A DNA stretch of 64,000 nt from Ferrimonas balearica. GTDB taxonomy: Bacteria > Pseudomonadota > Gammaproteobacteria > Enterobacterales > Shewanellaceae. The position numbers and the translations under genes were made by a program. The notes under the pieces are model-generated. The model worked only from the letters and a program-made list of their open reading frames with translations, searched no databases and was not told the DNA's origin. The stretch is from contig NZ_JAHVHW010000004.1 of the NCBI RefSeq assembly GCF_019802055.1, positions 186,001-250,000 of the forward strand. The letters run 5' to 3'. The first letter of the stretch is position 1; every line of letters starts with the position of its first letter. Positions 16,420 to 26,893 of this stretch are shown piece after piece.

Positions 16420-17805
16420 CTAGTCCGGCCGGATGTTCTGATTGAGGTGCAGCAGGTTATCCGGGTCATACTGCTGCTTGACCGCTTTGAGCCGGGCAAA
16501 GTTGCCCATATACGCGTCCTCGACCCGACCGCCCTCCTCTTCGGTCATAAAGTTCACATACGCCCCTGCCGAGGCGTAACTTGCGGTGGCCCTGAACAGT
16601 GCCCGAGCCCATTCGATGCATCGCTCGTCGTCAGCGGCATCCTGCCAGCGGGCGTGAACATTCATCACGAAGCGGGCGTCTCGCGCCCCCCAGGCGGTGG
16701 CGTCCGGAGCGATGCGGTTTGCCGCGCCAGCAATCACCGCAAAGAACACTTCGCACTCCGGCCCGGGCAACCCTTCGCCATAATCCAGCGCCACCTCCAC
16801 CAGCTCCTCGGTCATCTCGGTGAAGTTGTGGGTCTTCCAGTAGTTGCGGGCTCCCGGCGTCAGCAGGGGATCAAACGCCTGCTGCCAGTCGACATAGGGC
16901 ATCGGCCCCAGATGCGCGCCAACCGGCTCGCCAAAGCTTTGCAGCGTCTGCGCCAGAGCATCGCCCTCGGCAATATCGCCGCTGTGGCACACGGCCATCA
17001 CCACCACTTTGGTGCCGTGGACGGAGGGGTCCAGGAAGGGCAAGGGCGGCGCATGGCGGATCACCACCCAGGTGTTGAAAGTCTCGGGTGTGGTCAATAT
17101 CCAGCTGCGGTAACGATTGAGTACCTGGCTGGCCTGCTCAAACGGGAACACCACCAAACCGGCAAACACCTCGGGGCCTACCGGGTAGGCGCTGAAATCG
17201 AAACGACTGACCACACCAAAGTTGCCTCCACCACCCCGCAGCGCCCAGAACAGTTCGTTGTTCTCATTGACACTGGCGGTGCACAGGTCGCCGTCCACTC
17301 CCACCACCCGGGCCGCGGTCAGGGCGTCCACCGTCATGCCAAAACGCCGGGTCAGCCAGCCAAAGCCGCCTCCCAGTGTCAGCCCGGCAATGCCGGTGGT
17401 TGAGTTGATCCCAAGCGGGACCGCCAGACCGTGCGCCTGACTGGCGGCATCGATGTCGCCAAGGGTGGCACCGGGTTCGGCATGAACAATCCGGTTTTCC
17501 CTGTCCACCGTCACCTTGGTCATCAGGGACAGATCAATCAGGATGCCGCCGTTGCAACTGGCGTTGCCCGCGATGTTATGCCCGGCACCGCGCAGGGCGA
17601 TCTCCAGATCATGGGTTCGGGCAAAGGCCAGAGCGGCCTGGATATCCTCTTCGTTCTGACAGCGGGCGATCAGCGCCGGGCGTTTGTCCGCCATGGCGTT
17701 CCACAGCTGGCGCACGGTGTCATATTCAGGATGGTCGGGAGTGATAAGCGGACCACTGAAGTGGTCACTGAGGGTGGTCAGGTCGAGCCCCTGGTTCGAA
17801 TGCAT
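16420..17805 (-). CDS. FAD-binding oxidoreductase, berberine-bridge-like
   Basis: A 461-residue flavoprotein of the PCMH/FAD_binding_4 family. The FAD domain includes IALRGAGHNIAG, whose His is the usual covalent FAD attachment, then VHAEPGATLGDID and a GINSTTGIAGLTLGGGFGWLTRRFGMTVD stretch. The C-terminal BBE segment has the typical YDPDNLLHLNQNI ending. The second covalent cysteine of plant berberine bridge enzymes is not evident, so a single attachment is likely. The substrate is unknown; relatives oxidise sugars or aromatic alcohols. The start at 17805 is set by AGAGAGG eight nt upstream. Confidence 0.87.
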   Translation of the reverse strand: MHSNQGLDLTTLSDHFSGPLITPDHPEYDTVRQLWNAMADKRPALIARCQNEEDIQAALAFARTHDLEIALRGAGHNIAGNASCNGGILIDLSLMTKVTVDRENRIVHAEPGATLGDIDAASQAHGLAVPLGINSTTGIAGLTLGGGFGWLTRRFGMTVDALTAARVVGVDGDLCTASVNENNELFWALRGGGGNFGVVSRFDFSAYPVGPEVFAGLVVFPFEQASQVLNRYRSWILTTPETFNTWVVIRHAPPLPFLDPSVHGTKVVVMAVCHSGDIAEGDALAQTLQSFGEPVGAHLGPMPYVDWQQAFDPLLTPGARNYWKTHNFTEMTEELVEVALDYGEGLPGPECEVFFAVIAGAANRIAPDATAWGARDARFVMNVHARWQDAADDERCIEWARALFRATASYASAGAYVNFMTEEEGGRVEDAYMGNFARLKAVKQQYDPDNLLHLNQNIRPD

Positions 17806-17908
17806 GGTACACCTCTCTCCGCGCGAAAGAAGAACCGGTTCCAAGGGGAAAAGCTTAGTCGAGATAGCGGCGGACGTTGGCCAATGAAGGCCCTGAGATC
17901 CGCCCTGT

Positions 17909-19087
17909 TTAATTCAGTGCCATAGGCTGTTCGGTGGAGCAGCTGCGGTTGCGCCCGTCCACCTTGGCCTGATACAGCGCCTTATCCGCCCTCAGGTACA
18001 TATCGGTCAGCCGGTCCTGGGGGCCACGCCAGGCAGTCGCACCCACGGACACTTCCACCGAGATCATCTCGTTGTCGTACGCTTCCTGCCAGCCAATCGC
18101 CCGGCACAGGCATTTCGCCAGCTCATCAACGCACTGGTTGGGACGCAGCGGCATCAGCAGGGCAAACTCTTCGCCGCCAATTCGAGCCACCAGCGCTTCA
18201 TCCTCCACCAGCCCCACCAGACGTTGGCCGAACTTGGTCAGCACCCGGTCACCAAAGGGGTGGCCGAAGCGGTCGTTGATCCCTTTAAAGTGGTCAATGT
18301 CCATCAGGATCAGCGCCAGCCCATTGCCCTGCTCCACCGCACGGGCCAGATAGGGCTCGGAGTATTCAAAGAAGTGACGGCGGTTGGATAGGCCCGTCAG
18401 CGGATCGGTCAACGCCAGCGCTTTCAGCTTCTCAATCTGGCGCACTTCGTTGGAGACGTTGCTGACGATGGTGCACACGGCGGGCTCATCATCCCAAATC
18501 AACACAAAGTCCACCAGGTGAGCATGCAGGGAGCGACCATTTAAGGTGAAGTGCTCCACCACCTGGGTTTTGCCCAGCGTGCCCTTATCCAGCAATCGCT
18601 CGTAGTTGCGCTGGGCTTCCGGCCAATGATCCTCGCCGATGATGCGGCGCAGGCTTGGCAGCTCCAGCACCTCTTCCACCGACTTAAAGTCAAACAGACG
18701 GGCAAAGGCGGGATTGGCAAACAGGGGCTTAAAGCGGCGGTGCACCATAAAGGCGCAGGGGTTGCGGTCCACCAACTGCTGATAGAGATGACCCTGTTCA
18801 CACAGAGGGCTCATCAGCGTCAGCCAGGCGTCGTGAGCAGGGAGGCGAGAACTGGCCAGGTTGAGATGCAGCATACCGTGCGCAGAGCGGTAGCTGGTGC
18901 GTCCTTCGGCCTGAACCTTACGCAGTTGGTCCAACACCCCGTTCTCCATCAGCAGGGGCTCTGCCAGCGCGTTCATGGCGAGAATGCCAACGCCGTCGTG
19001 TACCACGGCCGCTTCCGGCATCAAATTGAGCCACTCCAGGGTGGAAAACTGCAGATCCTTCATGCCGGTGCCGGACATCTTCTTCAC
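17909..19087 (-). CDS. PAS-GGDEF diguanylate cyclase
   Basis: A 392-residue signalling protein. The N-terminal half looks like two PAS folds (about residues 10-90 and 105-215; NPCAFMVHRRFKPLFANPAF is a typical PAS opening). It is followed by LTDPLTGLSNRRHFFE and a GGDEF domain with an intact active site (IGGEEFALL) and the DIDHFKGINDRFGH metal and substrate loop, so it should make cyclic di-GMP. No membrane segment is seen, so it is probably cytoplasmic. No RxxD inhibitory site was recognised upstream of GGEEF. Stand-alone gene. Confidence 0.93.
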   Translation of the reverse strand: MKKMSGTGMKDLQFSTLEWLNLMPEAAVVHDGVGILAMNALAEPLLMENGVLDQLRKVQAEGRTSYRSAHGMLHLNLASSRLPAHDAWLTLMSPLCEQGHLYQQLVDRNPCAFMVHRRFKPLFANPAFARLFDFKSVEEVLELPSLRRIIGEDHWPEAQRNYERLLDKGTLGKTQVVEHFTLNGRSLHAHLVDFVLIWDDEPAVCTIVSNVSNEVRQIEKLKALALTDPLTGLSNRRHFFEYSEPYLARAVEQGNGLALILMDIDHFKGINDRFGHPFGDRVLTKFGQRLVGLVEDEALVARIGGEEFALLMPLRPNQCVDELAKCLCRAIGWQEAYDNEMISVEVSVGATAWRGPQDRLTDMYLRADKALYQAKVDGRNRSCSTEQPMALN

Positions 19088-19231
19088 TAACCTGTCGATA
19101 TTGTAGGGATTTTTCTCTACAAAGGCGGAAACTATCTTCGACTTTTACCTGAACAGTCACCACCGTTAACAGGCCGCACACAATTTTCGAAAAAAGGGGA
19201 GACCGGGATCCAAAATTGGAATCGGGGACAG

Positions 19232-19253
19232 AAAAAAGGAGCCCTGGGGCTCC
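19232..19253 (-). terminator. Terminator after der
   Basis: On the minus strand GGAGCCCCAGGGCTCC is followed by T6, 19 nt beyond the der stop. Confidence 0.85.
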
Positions 19254-19271
19254 TCTTTGTTTGCAACACCG

Positions 19272-20756
19272 TTACTTACGGCGGTTTTTCAGGTGACCCA
19301 GCACGCGTTTGCGCTGGCGCTGCTCACTGGCGGTCAGCTTTTTACGCTTGCCGTCGAAGGGGTTCTCACCCTCCTGGAACAGCACCTTGATCGGGGTACC
19401 GACGATCTTGAGCGAGCGGCGGTAGTAGTTCATCAGGTAGCGCTTGTAGGAGTCCGGCAGGTCCTTCACCTGGTTGCCGTGCACCACGATGATCGGCGGG
19501 TTGTATCCGCCGGCGTGGGCGTACTTCAGCTTCACGCGGCGGCCACGCACCATCGGCGGCTGGTGGTCGTCCTGCGCCATATGCATGATCTTGGTCAGCA
19601 TGGAGGTGGAGGTACGACGGGTGGCGCTGTCGTAGGCTTCCTGTACGGATTCGAACAGGTGGCCCACACCGGTGCCGTGCAGTGCAGAGATAAAGTGCAG
19701 CTTGGCAAAGTCGATAAAGCCCAGACGACGATCCAGCTCGCGCTTGATCTCATCCTTCACGCCCATATCCAGACCGTCCCACTTGTTCACCGCCACTACC
19801 AGCGCACGGCCAGCATTGAGGGCGAAGCCCAGCAGGGAGAGGTCCTGATCGGACAGGCCTTCACGAGCGTCCACCACCAGCAGCACCACGTTGGCGTCTT
19901 CAATCGCCTGCAGGGTCTTGATGACGGAGAACTTCTCCACCGCTTCATACACGGACTTACGACGACGCACACCGGCGGTGTCGATCAGCACGTATTCACG
20001 GCCATCGCGCTCCATCGGGATGTAGATGGAATCACGGGTGGTGCCGGGCATGTCGTACACCACAACCCGCTCCTCGCCGAGGACGCGGTTGGTCAGGGTG
20101 GATTTGCCCACGTTGGGTTTGCCGATGATCGCCAGCTTGATGGGCAGCGCGCGCAGGCGTTCCGCCTGAGATTCCGCTTCCTCTTCGGTCATCAGTTCCG
20201 GGTCTTCAACGTCCCAGGCGTCCTCATCCAGTTCATCCAGCTCACCGGCTTCCTCTTTGAGGGCTTCCGCCATCGGGGCCAGTGCGTAGTGGATCAGGGA
20301 GGACACACCGCGGTTCTGAGCGGCGGCAATCTGATGGATCTCGCTGTAACCCAGGGCGTAGAACTCGCCAACCGCCGCATCGGCGTCGATGCCGTCGGTC
20401 TTGTTCGCCACCAGCAGCGTGCGCTTTTCACGGCTGCGCAGGTGCTTGGAGATCGCTTCGTCAGCGGCAGTCAGGCCTGCGCGGGCGTCCACCAGGAACA
20501 GCACCACATCCGCTTCCTCAATGGCGCGCAGGGACTGCTCGGCCATCTTGGTCTCAATCCCTTCCTCGGTGCCGTCGATGCCACCGGTGTCGACCACGAT
20601 AAAGTCATGGCCCGCCAGATTGGCCTGGCCATACTTGCGATCCCGGGTCAGGCCGGGAAAGTCAGCCACCAGGGCATCGCGGGTGCCGGTTAACCGGTTA
20701 AACAGGGTCGACTTGCCCACATTGGGACGTCCAACCAGGGCCACCACAGGGATCAT
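19272..20756 (-). CDS. der: Ribosome biogenesis GTPase Der (EngA)
   Basis: Two tandem GTPase domains: the first has GRPNVGKST at residues 7-15 with [16 protein letters not shown] and NKTD; the second has GKPNVGKST near residue 210 with [15 protein letters not shown] and NKWD. A KH-like C-terminal domain ends in a basic tail ([12 protein letters not shown]). It acts in assembly of the 50S subunit. An acidic linker joins the G domains. I choose the ATG at 20756; an in-frame TTG lies three codons upstream. Last gene of the rlmN-to-der block. Confidence 0.98.
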   Translation of the reverse strand: MIPVVALVGRPNVGKSTLFNRLTGTRDALVADFPGLTRDRKYGQANLAGHDFIVVDTGGIDGTEEGIETKMAEQSLRAIEEADVVLFLVDARAGLTAADEAISKHLRSREKRTLLVANKTDGIDADAAVGEFYALGYSEIHQIAAAQNRGVSSLIHYALAPMAEALKEEAGELDELDEDAWDVEDPELMTEEEAESQAERLRALPIKLAIIGKPNVGKSTLTNRVLGEERVVVYDMPGTTRDSIYIPMERDGREYVLIDTAGVRRRKSVYEAVEKFSVIKTLQAIEDANVVLLVVDAREGLSDQDLSLLGFALNAGRALVVAVNKWDGLDMGVKDEIKRELDRRLGFIDFAKLHFISALHGTGVGHLFESVQEAYDSATRRTSTSMLTKIMHMAQDDHQPPMVRGRRVKLKYAHAGGYNPPIIVVHGNQVKDLPDSYKRYLMNYYRRSLKIVGTPIKVLFQEGENPFDGKRKKLTASEQRQRKRVLGHLKNRRK

Positions 20757-20781
20757 CGCGTGCAAACCTCTCGAATAAAAT

Positions 20782-20808
20782 AAAAACGCCCCCGGGATAT
20801 CGGGGGCG
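20782..20808 (-). terminator. Terminator between bamB and der
   Basis: On the minus strand CGCCCCCGATATCCCGGGGGCG is followed by TTTTTATTTT. It may reduce read-through from bamB into der. Confidence 0.75.
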
Positions 20809-20826
20809 GCATAGTGTACAGCCAGA

Positions 20827-22017
20827 TCAGGGAATTGTCACCGCAGCTATGCGTCCCGCCCGTGTCTGGATGTAGAGTGTATCTCCATCCCGCACCGCTT
20901 GCGTATACAAGCCGCTGCTGTCCACCTGGACTCGGCCCAGCAATGCGCCGGTTTCGCGACTGAGGATATGGAGGTAACCCTCGAAGTCGCCAACCACCAG
21001 ATAGTCACCCAGCACCTGAGGCGCGGTGACCATGCGGCCGGTCAATTCGCTGTTTGCCCACTTCTCCAGACCGTTACGACGGTCGATGGCAAACACGGAG
21101 CCACGAGCATCAGTCAGGTAGATGTCGAAGCCGCGAATCGCCAGCGGGGAGTAGCTGGAGTACTGACGGGCCCACAGAATGCGACCGCTGCGCAGTTCAA
21201 TCGCCGCCAGGTTGCCGTTGTAAGCCACGCCGTAAACGGTATCGCCCAGCACAACAGGCGCAGCATCTACATCCACGACGCGTTCCAGTTCGTTGGCGCC
21301 GGTAGCTTCACCCAGTCGGGCTTCCCACACCGGGGCACCGTTGTCGGCAATGATTGCAGTGATCTTACCATCCGGGGTGCCCACCAGAGCCGCGCCCTGA
21401 GCCTGGCCAATACCGGAAGAGCCACGCAGCACCAGTGACGGCATGGTCAGATCCATCTGCCACTTGAATTCGCCACTGTCGACATCAAACGCCTGTACCT
21501 TGCCGGCACCGGTGTTAACGATGACGTTGGTGCCAACCACTTCCGGGTCAGACAGCACTTCACCACGGGTATTCGCCTGCCACACCACCTCGCCGTTTTC
21601 GGCGTCGAGGGCAAACAGTACCGCGTTTTCGCTGCCAACAAAGACCTTGTTAAAGCCAACGCTCAACCCACCAGAGAGGCGGGCGCCTTTGTTTTTCTGG
21701 AGCGCACCCTGAGCAAACTCCCGACGCAGGTTGGATTCCCACACCTTTTCGCCGGTGGCTTGGTCAAACGCGCTGACCAGGCCAAAACGCTCGGAAACGA
21801 ACACCTTGTCATACGCCACAACGGGGGAGAGCGAGGACCAGAAGTCCTCAATGCCTTTACCTACCCGGGCGGTCCACTGCACAGAGGTCTCGATCGGATT
21901 CGCAATCTCCGGCAGCGGCGCAATCACTTCGGCTTCGTCGTCACTGGAGGCACAGCCTCCCAGCATCAAAGCCCCACCGATCAGGCCTGCCAGCCATCCT
22001 TTTCTTGCCAGCAACAT
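20827..22017 (-). CDS. bamB: Outer membrane assembly lipoprotein BamB
   Basis: Part of the BAM complex that folds outer-membrane proteins. A lipobox (LGGC, Cys22) is followed by an eight-bladed beta-propeller of PQQ-type repeats (for example [23 protein letters not shown] and [22 protein letters not shown]). The start at ATG 22017 is preferred because AAGGAG is 8 nt away, against only 2 nt for the GTG at 22023. Preceded by yfgM with a 12-nt gap and followed by der. Confidence 0.96.
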   Translation of the reverse strand: MLLARKGWLAGLIGGALMLGGCASSDDEAEVIAPLPEIANPIETSVQWTARVGKGIEDFWSSLSPVVAYDKVFVSERFGLVSAFDQATGEKVWESNLRREFAQGALQKNKGARLSGGLSVGFNKVFVGSENAVLFALDAENGEVVWQANTRGEVLSDPEVVGTNVIVNTGAGKVQAFDVDSGEFKWQMDLTMPSLVLRGSSGIGQAQGAALVGTPDGKITAIIADNGAPVWEARLGEATGANELERVVDVDAAPVVLGDTVYGVAYNGNLAAIELRSGRILWARQYSSYSPLAIRGFDIYLTDARGSVFAIDRRNGLEKWANSELTGRMVTAPQVLGDYLVVGDFEGYLHILSRETGALLGRVQVDSSGLYTQAVRDGDTLYIQTRAGRIAAVTIP

Positions 22018-22029
22018 CGGCACGACTCC

Positions 22030-22644
22030 TTAGGCCAGATCGTCCAGTTTCATCTGCAGAGCAGGGCTGGTCTGCGCGCCACCGGCGTCCATCGCAGACT
22101 GGTACGCCGCGCGGGCCGCTTCCAGTTCGCCTTTGGCAACCAGGATGTCACCCTTGAGCTCATCACGCTGAGCGGCAAACGCGCTGTTGGTGATCTTCTC
22201 CAGAGTGGCCTGGGCGGCATCCAGCTTGTCCTGAGCCATCTGCACGCGGGCCAGACGCAGGGTCGCCAGCGGGGCAGTTGCGCTGTCCAGGGACGGCAGC
22301 ACATCGGTCAGCAGGGTTTCGGCTTTGGCCAGATCACCCGCTTCAACCGCAGCGCGGGCAAGCAGAAGCTGGCTCAATGCGGAGTAACCGGAATCACCGT
22401 GTTCCGCTTTAAACTGGGCAACCGCGGTATCGAGGAGATCGCGGGATTGTCCGGCTTGCTCCACCACCTGACTGTAGGCAGCAGAGGCCGCTTCGCGCTG
22501 ACCCTGTTGGTAATCCTGATAGGTGTTCCAACCAAACAGTCCCCCCAGACCCAGCACTGCACCACCGATGATGGAGGTGCCGTACTCTTTCCAGAATCGC
22601 TTGATCGCTTCTACTTGTTGTTCTTCAGTGCTGTAAATATCCAC
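22030..22644 (-). CDS. yfgM: YfgM, ancillary SecYEG translocon subunit
   Basis: A 204-residue single-pass membrane protein: a short cytoplasmic start (MDIYSTEEQQVEAIKRFWKEYG), a glycine-rich membrane segment at about residues 23-40, and a periplasmic TPR-like helical domain. This matches YfgM/TPR_21, which works with the chaperone PpiD at the Sec translocon. Between hisS and bamB, as is usual in gammaproteobacteria. Confidence 0.94.
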   Translation of the reverse strand: MDIYSTEEQQVEAIKRFWKEYGTSIIGGAVLGLGGLFGWNTYQDYQQGQREAASAAYSQVVEQAGQSRDLLDTAVAQFKAEHGDSGYSALSQLLLARAAVEAGDLAKAETLLTDVLPSLDSATAPLATLRLARVQMAQDKLDAAQATLEKITNSAFAAQRDELKGDILVAKGELEAARAAYQSAMDAGGAQTSPALQMKLDDLA

Positions 22645-22654
22645 GGGGTTCCCC

Positions 22655-23932
22655 TTAATTCTGCACCAGAGCCTTCAGTTCCATGGCCAGTGCGTCCCGG
22701 GACAGTTGACGCTGTTCGCCTCCGCGCAGAGGCTTCACGGTCACCAGTCCCTGTTTCAGTTCATCCTCACCCAAGATCAGAGCCAGCTCGGCTCCACTCT
22801 TGTCGGCGCGCTTCATCTGTTTCTTGAAGTTTCCGCCACCACAATGGGTCATCACCTTAAGGCCAGAAACTGTCTGGCGCAACTCCTGAGCCAGTTGCAG
22901 GGCCGCAGCTTGCGCTCCGTCACCCATGGCACAGAGGTAGACGTCCACACTGCGCGGCAGGGCATCAAATTTGCCCAGGGTATCCAGCAGCAGTACCAAA
23001 CGCTCCATACCCATGGCAAAGCCCACCGCCGGGGTGTCTTTACCGCCCAGCTGACCCACCAGGTTGTCGTAACGGCCACCGGCCAATACGGTGCCCTGAG
23101 AGCCCAGGCTGTCGGTCACCCACTCAAATACGGTGCGGTTGTAGTAATCCAGGCCGCGAACCAGTCGGGTGTTAACGGTAAATTCGATGCCTGCGGCGTT
23201 CAGGAGTTCACACAGAGTGTGGAAATGTTGCTTGGACTCCTCGCCCAGGTAATCCATCAGCACCGGCGCACCGGTCAGCAGCGCCTGAACCTGCTCATCT
23301 TTGGAGTCGAGCACGCGCAGCGGATTGGTGTAGAGGCGACGCTGGCTGTCTTCGTCCAGCTTCTCTTTGTGCTGCTCCAGGAACACCACCAGCGCATCAC
23401 GGTAAGCCGCACGCTCATCGGCGTTGCCCAGGGTGTTGAGCTCCAGGCGAACGTGATCGCTCACGCCCAGACGCTCCCACAGTGCTGCAGAGAGCATCAG
23501 CACTTCGGCATCAATGTCAGCAGTCGCCAGACCATACACTTCCACACCGAACTGGTGAAACTGACGGTAGCGGCCTTTTTGCGGGCGCTCGTGGCGGAAC
23601 ATCGGGCCCATGTACCACAGGCGCTGTTCCTGGTTGTACAGCAGACCATGCTCGTTACCGGCACGGACGGTGGACGCGGTGCCTTCCGGACGCAGGGTCA
23701 GGGAATCGCCGTTGCGATCCTCAAAGGTGTACATCTCTTTTTCGACGATGTCGGTCACTTCGCCGATGGCGCGCTTGAACAGGCCGGTCATCTCAACGAT
23801 GGGAGTGCGGATCTCCTGATAACCAAAGCTGGCTACCAGCTCACGCAGGGAGCGCTCCACCTGTTGCCACTTCTGGCTGTCCGCCGGCAGGCAGTCGTTC
23901 ATGCCGCGGATCGCTTGGATCTGTTTTGCCAC
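22655..23932 (-). CDS. hisS: Histidyl-tRNA synthetase
   Basis: Class II aminoacyl-tRNA synthetase of 425 residues. It starts [17 protein letters not shown], has motif 2 ([21 protein letters not shown] and [20 protein letters not shown]) and the histidine motif [13 protein letters not shown] near residue 260, and closes with the HGTP anticodon-binding domain. The start codon is GTG. Normal length and normal operon position. Confidence 0.98.
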   Translation of the reverse strand: MAKQIQAIRGMNDCLPADSQKWQQVERSLRELVASFGYQEIRTPIVEMTGLFKRAIGEVTDIVEKEMYTFEDRNGDSLTLRPEGTASTVRAGNEHGLLYNQEQRLWYMGPMFRHERPQKGRYRQFHQFGVEVYGLATADIDAEVLMLSAALWERLGVSDHVRLELNTLGNADERAAYRDALVVFLEQHKEKLDEDSQRRLYTNPLRVLDSKDEQVQALLTGAPVLMDYLGEESKQHFHTLCELLNAAGIEFTVNTRLVRGLDYYNRTVFEWVTDSLGSQGTVLAGGRYDNLVGQLGGKDTPAVGFAMGMERLVLLLDTLGKFDALPRSVDVYLCAMGDGAQAAALQLAQELRQTVSGLKVMTHCGGGNFKKQMKRADKSGAELALILGEDELKQGLVTVKPLRGGEQRQLSRDALAMELKALVQN

Positions 23933-23989
23933 GATTTACCCGTAATGATTTGGAGGTTGAATTCGCAAGAACCCGCCATTATAGAAAGC

Positions 23990-24015
23990 GCCCGCCCATT
24001 GGAAAAGGGGCGGGC
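23990..24015 (-). terminator. Hairpin between ispG and hisS
   Basis: Arms GCCCGCCC and GGGCGGGC (minus strand) are followed by GCTTTC and then a TATAAT sequence at 23978-23983, which may be the -10 of an internal hisS promoter. The T tract is poor, so this may be a partial terminator or attenuator. Confidence 0.45.
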
Positions 24016-24028
24016 AGCGGGAGTGGGA

Positions 24029-25144
24029 TCAGACGTCTTCTTCTTTGACGTCGATGCGCTGGGTCTTTTCGGCAACCCGGGCCCGGATCTTCGCTTCCAG
24101 CAGCTCAACCAGGTTGTCGTTATCCAGACGCTCTTTCTGGCGCTCACCGCCAACGTAGTAGCCACTCTTGCGGTTGGAGCCCGCCAGGCCGAGGTCGGAG
24201 ACCAGCGCCTCACCGGGGCCGTTGACCACGCAACCGATGATGGACACGTCCAGCGGAGTGGTGATGTCTTCCAGACGCTGCTCAAGCGCGTTCACGGTAC
24301 CAATCACATCGAACTCCTGACGAGAGCAGGAGGGGCAGGCGATAAAGTTGATGCCGCGAGCCCGAATGCGCAGGCTCTTAAGAATATCGAAGCCCACCTT
24401 CACCTCTTCCACCGGATCGGCGGCCAGAGAGATACGCAGGGTGTCACCGATCCCTTCGGACAGCAGCATCCCCAGACCGATGGCGGACTTCACCGCTCCA
24501 GCACGGGCGCCGCCCGCTTCGGTGATGCCCAGGTGCAGCGGCTGAACAATCTCTTTGGCCAGCTGACGATAGGACTCTACCGCCAGGAACACATCAGAGG
24601 CTTTCACGCTGACCTTGAACTGGTCGAAGTTGAGGCGATCGAGGATGTCCACATGACGCATGGCGGATTCCACCAATGCGGCCGGAGTCGGCTCGCCGTA
24701 TTTCTCCTGGATATCACGCTCCAGAGAGCCGGCGTTCACACCGATGCGGATCGGGATGTTCTTGTCGCGGGCACAGTCGACCACAGCGCGGATGCGATCC
24801 TCGCGGCCGATGTTACCCGGATTGATGCGCAGACAGTCCACACCGTACTCCGCCACTTTCAGGGCGATGCGGTAATCAAAGTGGATGTCGGCCACCAGCG
24901 GAATGTCCACCTGCTGCTTGATCAGCTTGAACGCTTCGGCAGCGTCCATGGTCGGCACAGACACCCGTACGATGTCGGCGCCCGCCTTCTGGATCGCGTT
25001 GATCTGGGCAACAGTGGCATCCACATCCGTGGTGCGGGTGTTGGTCATCGATTGGACGGAGATGGGGGCATCACCGCCAACCGGCACATTGCCCACCCAA
25101 ATCTGGGTGGACTTGCGACGAATAATGGGGCTTTCGTGTTGCAT
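24029..25144 (-). CDS. ispG: 4-hydroxy-3-methylbut-2-enyl diphosphate synthase (IspG/GcpE)
   Basis: Penultimate enzyme of the MEP isoprenoid pathway. The N-terminal TIM barrel ([44 protein letters not shown]) is followed by the [4Fe-4S] ligands in [13 protein letters not shown] and the conserved end region [13 protein letters not shown]. 371 residues is the normal length. It lies 7 nt after rodZ in the same operon. Confidence 0.98.
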   Translation of the reverse strand: MQHESPIIRRKSTQIWVGNVPVGGDAPISVQSMTNTRTTDVDATVAQINAIQKAGADIVRVSVPTMDAAEAFKLIKQQVDIPLVADIHFDYRIALKVAEYGVDCLRINPGNIGREDRIRAVVDCARDKNIPIRIGVNAGSLERDIQEKYGEPTPAALVESAMRHVDILDRLNFDQFKVSVKASDVFLAVESYRQLAKEIVQPLHLGITEAGGARAGAVKSAIGLGMLLSEGIGDTLRISLAADPVEEVKVGFDILKSLRIRARGINFIACPSCSRQEFDVIGTVNALEQRLEDITTPLDVSIIGCVVNGPGEALVSDLGLAGSNRKSGYYVGGERQKERLDNDNLVELLEAKIRARVAEKTQRIDVKEEDV

Positions 25145-25151
25145 ATCGGAG

Positions 25152-26090
25152 TTACTGCGGCAGAGTCAGGCGAGCCACCCGACCGGCACGGTAAGAGGAG
25201 AGGTCAACGGACTCGCCGTTGTACACCAGGGATACGGCTTCCGGAGCACCCAGACGCAGACTGAAGGGGGCTTCGCCCTGCAGCTCGGTGTTAAAGCCCT
25301 CGAGCTTCAGGCCCTCCAGCAGCACCTCGCCATTGGCGTCCTGCACCAACATCCAGCACTCAGCGCGCAGATTGATGCTCAGAGTGCTGAGGGCGGCTTC
25401 GGATTCAGAGGCGGCGGGCACGGAAACGGACTCCTGAACCGGAGCGCTCTGCTCCGCTTCGGTCGGCGCTTGCTCGGTCTCCTGCTGAACCGGCAGTTCG
25501 GGCTCCGGCGCGACCGCACCCATCTCAATTTCACCAGCGGATTCGCTGTCCGGGTACTCAGGTTCAGACACCTGCTCCGACTCAACGGGTTCCATCGCTT
25601 CGGGCTCAACCTCAGTGGCAGGCGCGGAGGTTTCAGCGGCAGGCGCCTCGACCTTGGGCGCACTGGACTGCGGAGCCAGTTGACGGCTGTCGGCGTTGGA
25701 CAACCACCACCAGACCACCATACCCACGATGCCCGCGGCGATGATCCAGGTGGCCATCATCCAGCGATTGTCCGCTTTCTCCCGGTTGGTGCGGCGGGAG
25801 AAACTTTGCATATTCGGCGTGGGCTCCACCTGGTGAAGCGCATCCAGCGCCCGATTGAGGCGACCTTCGTCCAGGCCAACAAGGCGAGCGTAGTTGCGGA
25901 CATAGCCGCGAATGTAGGTGACCGAAGTGCCGGGTTCGAAGCTGTCCTGCTCCATCCCCTGCACCACGGAGTGACGCAGGTTCAGGCGCTGTGCCACCTG
26001 CTGCGTCGTCAAACCCGCACGCTCCCGTGCAGCCTTCAGAAGTGGGCCGGGAGTTTCAATGGGGGTTTCGTGGTTCAATTCGTCACTCAT
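25152..26090 (-). CDS. rodZ: Cell shape protein RodZ
   Basis: Links MreB to the elongation machinery. Residues 12-90 hold a helix-turn-helix domain ([22 protein letters not shown]), then one membrane segment at about residues 110-131, a long Glu-, Ala- and Pro-rich periplasmic linker, and a C-terminal DUF4115 domain ([17 protein letters not shown] to the end). 312 residues. The start codon overlaps the end of pilW, indicating translational coupling. Confidence 0.95.
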   Translation of the reverse strand: MSDELNHETPIETPGPLLKAARERAGLTTQQVAQRLNLRHSVVQGMEQDSFEPGTSVTYIRGYVRNYARLVGLDEGRLNRALDALHQVEPTPNMQSFSRRTNREKADNRWMMATWIIAAGIVGMVVWWWLSNADSRQLAPQSSAPKVEAPAAETSAPATEVEPEAMEPVESEQVSEPEYPDSESAGEIEMGAVAPEPELPVQQETEQAPTEAEQSAPVQESVSVPAASESEAALSTLSINLRAECWMLVQDANGEVLLEGLKLEGFNTELQGEAPFSLRLGAPEAVSLVYNGESVDLSSYRAGRVARLTLPQ

Positions 26091-26863
26091 CAGTAAAACT
26101 TCGTTCGGTAAGTTTTCGCCTGCTCAGATGCGGGGTATTTGGCCAACAATAGCACCCCATAGCGGCGAGCCGCATCAGTATCCTCGGCTTCGAGCGCCAA
26201 TTCCACCCCTAATAGCAGACTCTGGGGTGATTCGTTACCACTGTCATGGTAACGACCGAGGTACTTCCGGGCCTTGGCGGGCTGTTCAGAGCCGAAGGCC
26301 AGCTCGGCCACTTCCAATAAAGAAGCGGCACGACGGGGGTCATAGTTAAGCGCCTGTTCGAAGTAGGTTAGCGCCTTGTCGTTCCAACCCGCTTCGCGGG
26401 CACAAATACCCAGGTTCTCATAGGTCTGAGCCTGGCGAATATAGTCGGGATTGTTGATGGCACGCCGCATCCAGGTGTCGGCATCCTTGTATCGCCCCTG
26501 GCGACAGAGGAATACCCCATAGTTGTTGGCGGCGTCGGCGTTGTTTCGGTTGGCGCTCAGGGCGCGACGATAGGCTCGTTCCGCCTGCTCTGTGTCGGAG
26601 ACGGTTTCAAAGTAATACGCGAGGGCAAGGTGAGCATCATCCAGATCGGGCGCTTGTTTGATCGCACGATCCAGATTGTATTTGGCCTGCTCCATGTCGC
26701 CCCGGCGCAGGTAAGTCAGGCCCAGGGCAATCCGCTCCCGGGCCGCAGCAACGGCATCGTAAGTGGGTTCAACAACCGGCTGCTCAGTACCGCTGTATGT
26801 GGTTTTTTGTACGCATCCGGTGAGGCAAATCCCGGCCATCACCATCAGCCATTTGCGGTTCAT
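26090..26863 (-). CDS. pilW: Type IV pilus biogenesis lipoprotein PilW/PilF
   Basis: A 257-residue pilotin-type protein: a lipobox (LTGC, Cys17) followed by six or so TPR repeats (LGLTYLRRGDMEQAKYNLDRA, AYRRALSANRNNADAANNYGVFL and others). It helps the PilQ secretin assemble in the outer membrane. The conserved place between rlmN and rodZ supports the call. The stop overlaps the rodZ start. Confidence 0.94.
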   Translation of the reverse strand: MNRKWLMVMAGICLTGCVQKTTYSGTEQPVVEPTYDAVAAARERIALGLTYLRRGDMEQAKYNLDRAIKQAPDLDDAHLALAYYFETVSDTEQAERAYRRALSANRNNADAANNYGVFLCRQGRYKDADTWMRRAINNPDYIRQAQTYENLGICAREAGWNDKALTYFEQALNYDPRRAASLLEVAELAFGSEQPAKARKYLGRYHDSGNESPQSLLLGVELALEAEDTDAARRYGVLLLAKYPASEQAKTYRTKFY

Positions 26864-26893
26864 TTTGAGCCTGGCCCTTTACCAAACAGGAGG